Positions 37,497 through 46,621 of a stretch of 64,000 nucleotides of DNA are shown here, one piece after another; the first letter of the stretch is position 1; each line of letters opens with the position of its first letter. The stretch is taken from assembly GCF_008086205.1 (NCBI RefSeq), contig NZ_VSKK01000006.1:1-64000 (forward strand). Reading direction: 5' to 3'. The DNA is from Bizionia myxarmorum (GTDB lineage: Bacteria > Bacteroidota > Bacteroidia > Flavobacteriales > Flavobacteriaceae). The position numbers were made by a program, and so were the translations under genes. The notes beneath the pieces were generated by a model that made no database searches, was not told the origin of the DNA, and was given only the letters and a program-made list of their open reading frames with translations.

Positions 37497-37970
37497 TTAG
37501 CAACAGCTACCGCCTGGGGTACAAGCAGATTCCTCTTGTGTTCCAACTGCAGTTAATTGTGGTTTTAATTTTTCTTCCGGAATTCCGCATTTATCTTTTG
37601 CCAAACAATCGGTCTCTTTATTGGTTAAAAGAAAGTTTTTCCCGTCAAAGTCCAATCCGAATTTCCCAATGGTATTTCCTTGGTATTCCACTTCAATATC
37701 TAAATCGCCAATGCCCAAGGTTTTTTCTGAAAGTTCAATAATATGCAGTAATTTTTCTGGATGTAAGCGGTGGTCATAATCATCGGCATTCCATAGTTGG
37801 AAATTCACGACTTCTTCATTACGAACTGTGCCGCCACAATCGATAAAATGTTTGGTGATTTTGCCAACTTCTGTGACGTGAAAGTGGTTAGGAACCAGTT
37901 CGCCATTAGGTAATTGAAAAGGGATGTTATCCAATTGATTTAATTTGTTTTTAACTTCTGATAGCTTCAT
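37497..37970 (-). CDS. DUF6428 family protein of ars operons
   Basis: The 157-residue soluble protein reads LPNGELVPNHFHVTEVGKIT, DCGGTVRNEEVVNFQLW and DYDHRLHPEKLLHIIELSEK, and ends with a Cys-rich tail (SACTPGGSCC). This matches the DUF6428 family, regularly placed between arsR and arsC in Bacteroidota. The Cys tail could bind arsenite, but no function is established. It follows arsR by 48 bp. Confidence 0.85.
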   Translation of the reverse strand: MKLSEVKNKLNQLDNIPFQLPNGELVPNHFHVTEVGKITKHFIDCGGTVRNEEVVNFQLWNADDYDHRLHPEKLLHIIELSEKTLGIGDLDIEVEYQGNTIGKFGLDFDGKNFLLTNKETDCLAKDKCGIPEEKLKPQLTAVGTQEESACTPGGSCC

Positions 37971-38018
37971 ATCTATATTTGTTTATTGCGATTATACGAT
38001 TGATTGTGTTAAATTTTT

Positions 38019-38327
38019 TTAGCAGCAGTCTGCTTTAGGAAGGTCTTGATTTAAAAATTGGTGCATCAGTTTTTTCATTTTAGCCCAGTTTTTAGGGTCT
38101 ATGCAGTAGCAAACTTTAACGCCCTCCACGGTTCCTTTAATCAGTCCTACTGATTTCAATTCTTTCAAATGCTGGGAAATGGTAGGTTGGGCAAGTCCAA
38201 TTTCTTCAGATAAATCCCCGCAATAGCAAGCGTCTATTTCAAACAACCTTTGAAGAATAGCCACTCTCGCCGGATGCCCGAAGACCTTAGCGAATAAAGC
38301 GATGTCGTTTTGTTGTTCTGTGTACAT
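38019..38327 (-). CDS. arsR: ArsR/SmtB family metalloregulator
   Basis: The 102-residue winged-helix repressor has IDACYCGDLSEEIGLAQPTIS (with a Cys-x-Cys in the metal-sensing helix region) and HLKELKSVGLIKGTVEGVKV. The C-terminus ends PKADCC. Cysteines in both places can coordinate As(III). It heads the ars operon and faces a near-perfect palindrome 21 bp upstream of its start, the presumed operator. Confidence 0.93.
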   Translation of the reverse strand: MYTEQQNDIALFAKVFGHPARVAILQRLFEIDACYCGDLSEEIGLAQPTISQHLKELKSVGLIKGTVEGVKVCYCIDPKNWAKMKKLMHQFLNQDLPKADCC

Positions 38328-38347
38328 AATTATAAGCTATTAATTAC

Positions 38348-38369
38348 TTCATTGTAATATTACGATGAA
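38348..38369. promoter_or_regulatory. Probable ArsR operator
   Basis: A 22-bp palindrome with arms TTCAT and ATGAA around GTAATATTAC has only one mismatched pair. It lies just upstream of arsR. Confidence 0.8.
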
Positions 38370-38703
38370 TGATTGAAACAGGAAAATATTTATTAATATT
38401 TCTTGAATATTTCATTGTGAGAGTATTTGGAGTGGAATACCGCTTTACATACTTGATTAAATTAAAGGGGGGTATATTAATGTACCGCCGATTTAGAAAA
38501 GTAATTCATAATTAAGATACCTGCAATGATTAGAGCGATTCCGATTATTTCAGGAAACTACAGTCATTAAATGGTTTACAACGGCTCGTATATAAAACGT
38601 AACGTGCAAATAGATCCAGTCCTTTCGGATTATACACAAGCCGAATTTTTATGTTTTGTTTTTATTCATTATTTTATCAAGTTTAAATTTTAAAGTTCGT
38701 TTT
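38370..38703. other. Intergenic stretch, no gene
   Basis: A region around 38570-38590 (TTTACAACGGCTCGTATAT) resembles the intergenic repeat near 59632 (CCTACAACGGTCTGTGTAT). Nothing else is supported. Confidence 0.4.
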
Positions 38704-38874
38704 TTAGCATAGGTACGCTTTAACAGTAACACCATTTTTATTAACTTTTAATTCGTTTTGCGCTTCTTTATCTTCTCCTGTAAGAAGGTTAGAACCTCCC
38801 TAAATAATAATATTCACTTCGTCCCACGCAGAACTTTTAATTGAATTACTGGCATACATCGCTACCATAAACAT
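38704..38874 (-). pseudogene. DsrE-like protein fragment with nonsense codon
   Basis: The frame reads MFMVAMYASNSIKSSAWDEV, then NIII, a TAG stop, then GGSNLLTGEDKEAQNELKVN and GVTVKAYLC before a final TAA. Intact DsrE-family proteins have a Trp in exactly the position of the TAG (VxLIxWGxSxKLLxEDxxxQ), so a TGG to TAG change is likely. The C-terminal half of the family (ACxxCA...) is also missing. Low but recognisable similarity. Confidence 0.6.
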
Positions 38875-38890
38875 AGAGGTATCTTTATCC

Positions 38891-39265
38891 TTACTTGTCT
38901 ATATTATATAAAATCTCTCCATATTTTTCGACTTTATTTGTTTCGTTTTTTTTTTGAATTTCCAATGATTCTTTTGCCCATCTAATAAACGTATCAGAAT
39001 CTTCTAATATATCAGCAGGGATATTGTAAAATGAAAGCACGGTTGCATTACTTTTAAAGGGTTTTAATGGAACCGAACCTGATTCAATAAATTTAGCCTT
39101 ATTGCTATCATCTACTTTCAGATAAACCACATCGTTTGCAATCATTCCAAAAGCTAAATGATCCTGATACAATGCAACACAACCAAACATTTTTTTGATA
39201 GACACATTACCCCAACCCGATAGTTGGTCGAGAACAAACTGTGTAAAATCGTTTGAAACAGCCAT
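38891..39265 (-). CDS. TfoX/Sxy N-terminal domain protein
   Basis: The start is placed at ATG 39265 (MAVSNDFTQFVLDQL), 2 bp after the stop of the upstream gene. The frame is open further upstream but would overlap that gene. The protein shows the TfoX_N pattern: GNVSIKKMFGCVALYQDHLA, FGMIANDVVYLKVDD and the basic/aromatic LKPFKSNATVLSFYNIP. In Gammaproteobacteria TfoX regulates competence; the short single-domain bacterial homologues are of unknown function. Confidence 0.85.
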   Translation of the reverse strand: MAVSNDFTQFVLDQLSGWGNVSIKKMFGCVALYQDHLAFGMIANDVVYLKVDDSNKAKFIESGSVPLKPFKSNATVLSFYNIPADILEDSDTFIRWAKESLEIQKKNETNKVEKYGEILYNIDK

Positions 39266-39267
39266 TT

Positions 39268-39702
39268 CTATTTGTTTTTTGAATAAAGTTTTGCCGCTAT
39301 CCAAGCTCCAATAATCATCTCAGCCCACGCGATAGGAAATATAATAGCAGCCGAACTCCACGCTCCCAAACCTGTATTTACACTAGCAATCCAGAAAACT
39401 CCAATGGTTGCTAAAGCCGTAGTAGTGCCAGAAATGATAATTGACTTTAAGTTATTCCCAAATGCAACGGAACAAAGCCAAAATATAAATACTAAAACTG
39501 CAGACAGCAAGGTATCCCATAATCCCCATATCAAGGCATTACTCAATTCCATAGCACCAATTGGGATTCTGCCTGCAAAGAATTTTTCCATCAACGGGAA
39601 GGCAACAAACAAAGCTCTTGCTACTTCTGCAATATGTATCCAAACGCTTGTTATTAAGGTGATAATAATAAATTGTTTCAAATTAAAAACTTTATTTTCC
39701 AT
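39268..39702 (-). CDS. Small integral membrane protein, unknown function
   Basis: The ATG at 39702 (MENKVFNLKQFIIITLITSV) is preferred to an upstream in-frame start at 39741. The protein has about four membrane helices (LIWGLWDTLLSAVLVFIFWL, IIISGTTTALATIGVFWIA, AIIFPIAWAEMIIGAWIAAK). I do not recognise the family. It is coupled to the TfoX-like gene with a 2-bp gap. Confidence 0.7.
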   Translation of the reverse strand: MENKVFNLKQFIIITLITSVWIHIAEVARALFVAFPLMEKFFAGRIPIGAMELSNALIWGLWDTLLSAVLVFIFWLCSVAFGNNLKSIIISGTTTALATIGVFWIASVNTGLGAWSSAAIIFPIAWAEMIIGAWIAAKLYSKNK

Positions 39703-39768
39703 GGTGATGCTGTATTTAAATTTGCTACAAAGATGGATCAAATGGTAGAAAATAACCGTTGATATTTG

Positions 39769-40947
39769 CTAAGAAATGGATTTAATTGTCTTTAATAATG
39801 AGCTTGGTGTCGTTTTGTGAATTTTCACATCTGAGCAATCATTAAAGGATTTGAATGCTGCTATCTCTTTTGTGAAAGCAGCTTCAAAATCATCATTAAA
39901 AGAAAAGTCTTCTTCAAAAAATATATGATTGATATGAAGTGTAGAACTCTTTTTATCCGCTTTACAATCCATTCTGGCCAGTAATTTACCATCCCAAAGA
40001 ATGGGTAATGAAAAATAGCCGTATTTACGTTTCGCTGCTGGAGTATAACATTCAATTTTGTATTCAAAATCAAATAAGTGCTCCATGCGTTTACGCTGAA
40101 TCAATAAATTATCAAAAGGAGAAAGAATTTTTAGTTGACTATGAATAGGGGTATTCAATAAATTCAAAGTATCAGGAAAGGCGTAATATAGTTGTCAGTT
40201 TACGCTTACTTGAACCAATTCATTGTTTGAATGCATCTCCTTTAATTCTGAGGTAATACGGTTTTTGGTGTTTTTAAGTAAATAGGCCATTTCACTTGCT
40301 TGGCCAATACCATTCGCTCTTAGATAGCTTGTAATTAAAAATCGAATATGTTCCTGCGGAGTAGGGCAGTTTGTATCAATGTTGTCTGGCAGAACACGTT
40401 CCGTTAGGTTATACACTTTATGAAAATTCTTCCGACTCGAAATCATCAAATCCCCTTGCATAAACAAATTCTCTAATGCTTGTTTTGCGGGTTTGCTTTG
40501 CCATTCTCCTAGTTTAGCCTTATGTTCAAAGTCTTTTGCCATTAGAGGACATTCGTTTTCTATGCGTTTTAGTATTGTATCCATAAGTTTGACATCTTTC
40601 TGAAACCAATGGCTTTGTTCGTTTTTTAAAATAGCCTCTTTACGGGGAAGCGAATACTTATAATCGCGCATGGCCAGATATGCTGCAGCATGCGACCAAT
40701 ATTCGAATAGTTGTTTAGATTCAATTAAGGTATTTATATGAGAAAGTTCGTATTCAGGATTTCTATTCCATAACGTATGGTGATGGGCACGTTGAATAGC
40801 CGAAATTGTATCTATTTGTACATAACCAAGATGTTCAATACTTGCCAGTGTATTATCGATCGCCCTTCCGTTTACTATATCCGGAAAAACGCGTTGAGAA
40901 AGCAATACGAGCTTTTGTGCTTCAATTGGGGAAAGTATTTCTTTCAT
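39769..40947 (-). pseudogene. YcaQ-like winged-helix DNA glycosylase with one nonsense codon
   Basis: One 393-codon frame runs from ATG 40947 to 39769. It is interrupted only by a TGA at 40195-40197 (NELVQVSVN stop QLYYAFPDTLNLLN). The first 250 residues have the HTH_42 motifs GYVQIDTISAIQRAHHHTLW and QLFEYWSHAAAYLAMRDYKY typical of YcaQ. The last 140 residues (LKILSPFDNLLIQRKRMEHL, CYTPAAKRKYGYFSLPILWD) complete the domain. YcaQ-type enzymes unhook DNA interstrand cross-links. A GGA/CGA-to-TGA change is likely. The start overlaps the Crp-type regulator by 4 bp (ATGA). Confidence 0.88.
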
Positions 40948-41519
40948 GCTGTATCACATATTTCTTTTCGAATACGACTTAAATGTTCCGCTGAAACACC
41001 TATAAAAGATGCAATTTGATGTTGTGGAACTCTCGAAATAATTTGTTTATTATTTTTTAGAAGGTCTAAATACCGTTCTTTTGGCGTTTTTATAATAAAA
41101 GATTGCCGTTGTTCTTCTACTTTGATAAAATTAATTTTGAACAATTGAAAACTCATTCGGTGAAAACCAATAATTTCTGAATTCAAAAATTCTAGCGCTT
41201 CAATGGTCATCTCTATTGTTTTGATTGGACTTAGCGCTTTAATAGTTATTTGAGAAGGTTTGTTTTGTAAATAATTTACATAATCATAACTATGGTCATT
41301 TTCAAAGTAAAAATTGGTTGTACATTCTTTTCCATCTTTAATATAGAAACCCCTTGCACAACCTTCTAGAATTATCTTAACAATATTAGATTTATCTCCA
41401 TTTTTATATAGGAAATCGTTTTTTAGATATTCAACCTTCTCAAAGCCAGAAATAAATAGTTCTGCATCTTCTATAAGCATTCCCAATGATTTAACAAGAT
41501 GCTTTACGTAATTATTCAT
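40944..41519 (-). CDS. Crp/Fnr family cyclic-nucleotide-binding-like regulator
   Basis: The 191-residue protein has the cNMP-binding barrel (NDFLYKNGDKSNIVKIILEG, FYFENDHSYDYVNYLQNKP). The C-terminal helix-turn-helix is RVPQHQIASFIGVSAEHLSRIRK, as in Bacteroidota Crp/Fnr proteins that lack iron-sulfur cysteines. It overlaps the glycosylase gene by 4 bp, so they form one unit. It is intact although its partner is broken. Confidence 0.9.
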   Translation of the reverse strand: MNNYVKHLVKSLGMLIEDAELFISGFEKVEYLKNDFLYKNGDKSNIVKIILEGCARGFYIKDGKECTTNFYFENDHSYDYVNYLQNKPSQITIKALSPIKTIEMTIEALEFLNSEIIGFHRMSFQLFKINFIKVEEQRQSFIIKTPKERYLDLLKNNKQIISRVPQHQIASFIGVSAEHLSRIRKEICDTA

Positions 41520-42045
41520 TGTAATATGTCGTGTTTTTTTGATGAAAGCTAAAGTTTATGTATATCTTAAGTTAGCTTTTAGTGTTGAAGTTATAAATTT
41601 AAGTATATAAACAGAAAGAACAAAAAAAGAGGATTAAGGTTATTTTGTGTATAGAGACTTGATCTCGTATTTCTTGAGAATCCCCTCTCTTTTCTACTCT
41701 TATTTTTTACAGTTCTTTGAGACTTGAGATCTCGTTTTTAAGTTATTGAAAATGTTGTAGATGAGTTCTTTCATGAAATTAGTATTTATGAATTAAATCT
41801 TTAAAAAATAAGTTTTATAGGTATAAGACATTGCTGGTGATAGATCAAAAAATAGTTATTAAATCGATTTCCTTAAGAATAGTATTGTATTAACAGAAAC
41901 ACCGAAATTTTTAATCTAGTTTTAAAAACTGAAAAGTCAAATCAAAATATATTAATTTGGCGCTATTAAAGTCTAAAAAACTACAAGGCATACTTTCAAC
42001 GGTAATCAAGTTTTAAACACAGCAAGCACTTAAAAAAAACTATAA
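41520..42045. other. Intergenic region with two related short inverted motifs
   Basis: No gene is seen in about 525 bp. GAGACTTGATCTCGT (41654-41668) and GAGACTTGAGATCTCGT (41719-41735) are related direct copies 65 bp apart. Each contains GAGA...TCTC inverted arms, and the second is followed by TTTTT. They may be regulatory or terminator-like; no further support. Confidence 0.4.
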
Positions 42046-42732
42046 ATGAAAATATAGATTATTGAAGATGACCCCATTTTAAATAAAAATATTGCGGATG
42101 CCATGACTTCAGAAGGTTTTCTTTTAGAACGTGTTTTTGATGGCACTTTAGCAGAACGAATTCTAAAAACGCAGGATTTAAGTTGTGTGATCATGGACAT
42201 TAACTTATCTGGAAAAACAGGTTTTGATCTTTGTAAAGATTTCAGAATTTACAATACTCAAACTCCTGTGATTATGCTAACAGCATTTAGTGAACTTGAA
42301 GACAAAATTAAAGGCTACGATTGTGGTGCCGATGATTACCTAACAAAACCCTTTTTTATGCGAGAACTTATTTTAAGAGTAAACTCACTTATTAAAAGAA
42401 CTACTGCAGATATTAATGCAGACCAAGAGACAACCATACTCACCGCTGCAGATATTTCTGCAGATACGAAAAGAAAAAAAGTATTCGGGCAGAAGTAAGA
42501 AATTAATCTAACACTTAGAGCGTATCAAATATTAGTAAAATTACTAGAGCAAAAAGGAGAATTTGTATCTAAACAAGTTTTAGTTACAGAAATCTGGGGT
42601 GGTTCTTTCGATTTTAACACGAATACGATTGAAGTCTACATTAGTTTTATAAGAAATAAGCTGGATAAACCTTTTGGGAAAAACACCATAAAAACAAAAG
42701 TAGGCTACGGCTATTATATCGATTTCAATTAA
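42046..42732 (+). pseudogene. OmpR-type response regulator with two nonsense codons
   Basis: The frame from ATG 42046 is 229 codons, normal for OmpR/PhoB regulators. Codon 4 is TAG (MKI stop IIEDDPILN), where Leu or Ile is expected. The receiver (CVIMDINLSGKTGFDLCKDF, GADDYLTKPFFMRELILRV) is intact. At 42496-42498 a TAA (GQK stop EINLTLRAYQILVKLLE) precedes the winged helix (SKQVLVTEIWGGSFDFNTNT, KTKVGYGYYIDFN). It pairs with the following kinase gene, 11 bp on, also broken. The pair probably controlled the metal RND efflux locus downstream. Confidence 0.88.
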
Positions 42733-42743
42733 AATCAGGTTTT

Positions 42744-44114
42744 GTGAAAATTAGAAATAAAATACTTATTTATTTTTCCACCACTATAATTGTGCTTCTC
42801 GGCCTATCGTTGGGTGCTATTTTTATTATATTTTCAGAATATAGAGAAGAAGAATTTCAGCAAAAACAAAACACTAAAATTTTACAAACACTTTCTCAAC
42901 TCACGCAATTTGAAGATTATAGCAAGGAGTTAGCGGGTATTATGGACGAGTTAACCATTCATGATTTCTATGACGAGAAAATGCTGATTTTCGACACACA
43001 AAAAGATTTAATTTTTAGTAGTATAGACGATCTTTCCATCTCAAATTACGGTATCATTTTAAATGAACTCTCACCTGCTAATAGATGGATAGAAACCAAA
43101 GTTGGTAACTATGATATTGTTGGTGTTTATATTGAACATGATACTATTGGTTACTACGCTATTAGTAAAGCATTTGATGAATCTGGTTATTCGAAAATTT
43201 ACTTTCTTGGAAATATTCTTATTGGAATTTTTATCTTGATTTCGCTAATTGTTATCATAATCTCCTTATATCTTTGCAAAAAAAATTGCCAAACCTATTA
43301 CTGAACTTTCCGAAAGATTAAACAAGTTTGATTTAAGTAATACCAATACAGAAGAATTACCAATTAACGAATCTTCTTACGAGCTAAAACACCTTACCGA
43401 ACGTTTTAATCAATTGTTTAAAAAAACAAATGAAGCTTTTTTGTTTCAAAAACATACTATAAATCATATCTCTCACGAGTTAAAAACACCAATAACCATT
43501 TTAGTTTCCCAGCTTGAAACCTTACTCACATATACAGATTTGGACAGCTTAAAACCTGTTTTAAATATCCAAATTCAATCAGCAAAATCTTTGGGAGATA
43601 TTACTAATATCCTTTTAGAGCTTTCCAAATTTGAATCTGGTCAAACCATAAAAAAAGAATCACTCCGAATAGACGATTTAATCTTTGATATTATTTCCGA
43701 ACTCAATACGATTCATCCGGATTTCATATTCGATATTAATTACAATTCAGCACTTATAGATGAACAGGTTTTAATGATTAACGCTAATGAAATGCTTGTA
43801 AAACAGGCTTTTCAAAACTTATTATCTAATGCGATAGCTACGGTAGTACGAATCAATCTACTGTTATTTCTGATATTGTAGATGGCAATAATTTATCCAT
43901 TAGAATAACAAATACAGGAAATATCATCTCCAAATTAGAAGAAAAATATCTCTTCAATTATTTTTTTAGAGGCATCAATAGTAAAGCGAAAATGGGCTTT
44001 GGTTTAGGGCTTGTTTTAACTAAAAAAATACTTAAAGTAAACCATGCTACTATTAGCTATAGAAGTTCGAAAAACAATCTCAACAGTTTTGAAGTCAAGT
44101 TCCCTTTAAGCTAA
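42744..44114 (+). pseudogene. Sensor histidine kinase with two frameshifts
   Basis: Starting from GTG 42744 the sensor region (ILIYFSTTIIVLLGLSLGAI, second helix IYFLGNILIGIFILISLIVI) is open to about 43280, where a run of eight A shifts the frame. Reading continues with AKPITELSERLNKF (HAMP) and HTINHISHELKTPITILVSQ (phospho-acceptor His). A second shift near 43835 separates the N-box LLSNA from DSYGSTNQSTVISDIV and the G-boxes (MGFGLGLVLTKKILKVNHAT). Final stop at 44112. Both lesions are in catalytic or linker regions, so the protein is inactive. Confidence 0.87.
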
Positions 44115-44185
44115 ACTTTATTTGCATTAAGGTTATTTTAAGGTCAATCGCATCAATTTAGCTCCCATAAATAAAAGAGCATTTT

Positions 44186-45494
44186 ATGAGATTCAAAACA
44201 TGCAAGATGACCTTTTTAGTCCTGTTGGGTTATCCTTATCTGCAAAAGCACAGGAACAATTAGTTTTAAGTCGAGCCGATTGTCAGACCATATTCCTAAA
44301 AGAAAATTTACAACTTCTAGCTGAACAATTAGAAATCTCGCAAGCAGAAGCTATGGTACTTCAAGCCAAGCTTTGGCCCAATCCCAGTTTAACTATAGAT
44401 CAAGTAAACCTTTGGGCTACCCAAGGACAGTTAGATGCTTTTGACACCGAAGGATTGCCGCCATTTAAAAGCGGTAACACATTTGGTACAAAACAGCAAA
44501 TAGGAGTTTCATTAGAACAACTTATTAGAACAGCTGGGAAACGTAAAAAACGTATTGCGTTAGAAGACATAACTCTAGAACAATCTAAAGAGTATTTCCA
44601 GGATATCTTAAGAAGTCTTAAAGTTGAATTCAGAAATCAACTTACAGAACTACAATATCTTCTGTTTAGTAAAACCATGTACGAGGAAGAATTAGTGTCA
44701 TTAAAACAGCTAACTACTGCTTATCAACGCCAAGTAGAATTAGGGCATATTTCTAATAGTGAATATATAAGATTAAAAGCTTTGGAGCTTGAAATGGCGA
44801 AAAAACGAATGTTATTAAACCTGAAATTAACGCAGTTCAAAAAGAATTAAATGTATTAATGCGATTATCTGCTAACACAAATTTAGTGGTAACAGATGAT
44901 GGTTTTATTAAGGATTCGGATGCTTTTATGATGCTTTCAATTCCTGGTTTAACTACGGAAGCTAAAGCAAATCGTCCAGATTATAAAATAGCCTCACTTC
45001 ATGAGGCTTCTGCTTTAATACAGTTAAAATACGAGAAGGCACAGCGTGTTCCTGATCTTACTTTTAAAGTAAATTATGATCGAGGCGGGAATTTTATGTA
45101 CAATATTATAGGTTTTGGATTATCATTCGATTTACCTGTATTTGATAGAAACAAAGGAAACATAAAACATGCCGAGTTTGAATTAGAACAATCTAAACTT
45201 CTTTCCCAACAACTAGAACTGACTTTAGAAAATGAAATCGCAGTCGCCTATAAAGACCTACAAAATGCTATTGCATTCTCTGAAAATATAGAGTCAAACT
45301 ACGAGAGCACTCTAGATAAAATGCTACATAGCTATACTCAAAATTTCAAAGAGAAGAATATAAGCATTTTAGAATTTTTAGATTTCATGGAAGCTTACCT
45401 CACCAACAAAGCCATTATTCTAGAAGCAAGTAAAGAAGTGAATGAAAAAACAGAAGTCCATAATTACACCGTTGGTAGGGATTTAATTAACTAA
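44186..45494 (+). pseudogene. TolC/CusC-like outer membrane efflux protein with two frameshifts
   Basis: An ATG at 44186 begins a signal peptide (MRFKTCKMTFLVLLG) that changes frame near 44225 to LSLSAKAQEQLVLSRADC. The long frame 44200-44850 contains TolC repeats (AEAMVLQAKLWPNPSLTIDQ, EYFQDILRSLKVEFRNQLTE). Near 44820 the frame shifts again to INAVQKELNVLMRLSA and runs to 45494 (YNIIGFGLSFDLPVFDRNKG). The family forms the outer-membrane channel for RND pumps. It is the first gene of a locus with adaptor and pump genes. Confidence 0.85.
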
Positions 45495-45514
45495 TATATA
45501 ATCAGAAATAATAC

Positions 45515-46621
45515 ATGAATACATCACACAAAATAGTTTTATTTATGGTTTTTAGCGCTTTTTATAGTTGCGGAAATACCAGTAAAGATATTGCAGAAAA
45601 TGCATCAGAAAACACTAAATATTGTATAGACGAAACCTTTAAAAAGACTGTAGCCATTGAGCAACCCATAATGAAGAAATTTACAGAAAATATTTCATTA
45701 ACGGGTTCTGTAGAAACCAACCCCGATAAAGTGATTCACTTCGTGAGTTTAGTTGGAGGAATAATTTCTAACACCTATTTCTCTTTAGGCGATACCGTAA
45801 AAAAGGAACAAGTTTTAGCAGAAATTAGCAGTACCGAATTAAGTACTTTGGATGCTGAATTTCAATCTTTAAATTCACAAATAAAGGTTGACGAGATAAA
45901 ATTACTTTCGGTAGAATCGATGTTTAAAGATGAAATATCGTCTCAAAAAGAATTGATAGAAGCACAAACCGATTTAGATATTTTAAAATCTGAAGGTCAA
46001 AAAATAAAATCGAATTTAAATATTTTTAGCGCAAGTCCAGAACGAGGTGTTTTCCTTATAAAAGCACCGGCAGCAGGTATTATAACAGATACTTCTATTT
46101 CTAAGGGTACACAAATACCTGCAGAAGGAGAGCCATTATTTAACATTTCAGATTTAAGTGAAGTTTGGGTATTGGTAAATGTTTACGCTACTAATATCCA
46201 AAATATTAGAGCAGGAATTGAAGTGAATATTTCTTCATTATCCTATCCTGATGAGTTATTTAAAGGTACTATTAAAACTATTTCTCAAGTTTTAGATAAT
46301 GAAGCTAAAGTATTAAAGGCACGTGTGGTTTTAGATAATAAAGATTTAAAACTAAAACCAGGTATGTTGGTAGATGTTGTAGCAGAAAAAGAATTTGATA
46401 GCGTAGGTTTAAGTATTTCAACAGAAGCTTTGGTTTTTGACCAAAATCAAAATTTTGTAGTGGTTTACAAGACTGATTGTGATATGGCAATAAAAAAAGT
46501 AGAAATCCTTAATTTTAATAAAAAAGAAACATTTTTAATTAGCGGATTAGAAGAAAACGACAAGATTATTTCAAAAAATCAGCTTCTTATCTATGAGCAA
46601 CTTAAAAACTTTCAAAACTAA
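45515..46621 (+). CDS. RND efflux periplasmic adaptor (CusB/CzcB-like) lipoprotein
   Basis: The 368-residue protein has a lipoprotein signal (MVFSAFYSCGNTS), a lipoyl-like domain (VGGIISNTYFSLGDTVKKEQ, VFLIKAPAAGIITDTSISKG) and a coiled hairpin (LLSVESMFKDEISSQKELIE). The membrane-proximal domains are LKARVVLDNKDLKLKPGMLV. It is a heavy-metal-type adaptor of a tripartite Cus/Czc pump. It is intact although its channel and pump are dead. Its end overlaps the pump start by 29 bp. Confidence 0.9.
   Translation: MNTSHKIVLFMVFSAFYSCGNTSKDIAENASENTKYCIDETFKKTVAIEQPIMKKFTENISLTGSVETNPDKVIHFVSLVGGIISNTYFSLGDTVKKEQVLAEISSTELSTLDAEFQSLNSQIKVDEIKLLSVESMFKDEISSQKELIEAQTDLDILKSEGQKIKSNLNIFSASPERGVFLIKAPAAGIITDTSISKGTQIPAEGEPLFNISDLSEVWVLVNVYATNIQNIRAGIEVNISSLSYPDELFKGTIKTISQVLDNEAKVLKARVVLDNKDLKLKPGMLVDVVAEKEFDSVGLSISTEALVFDQNQNFVVVYKTDCDMAIKKVEILNFNKKETFLISGLEENDKIISKNQLLIYEQLKNFQN

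Noticed and set aside
42046..44114. Separate small proteins encoded by the pieces of the two-component genes
   Set aside because: The pieces join exactly into full-length domains in order; the breaks fall within domains.
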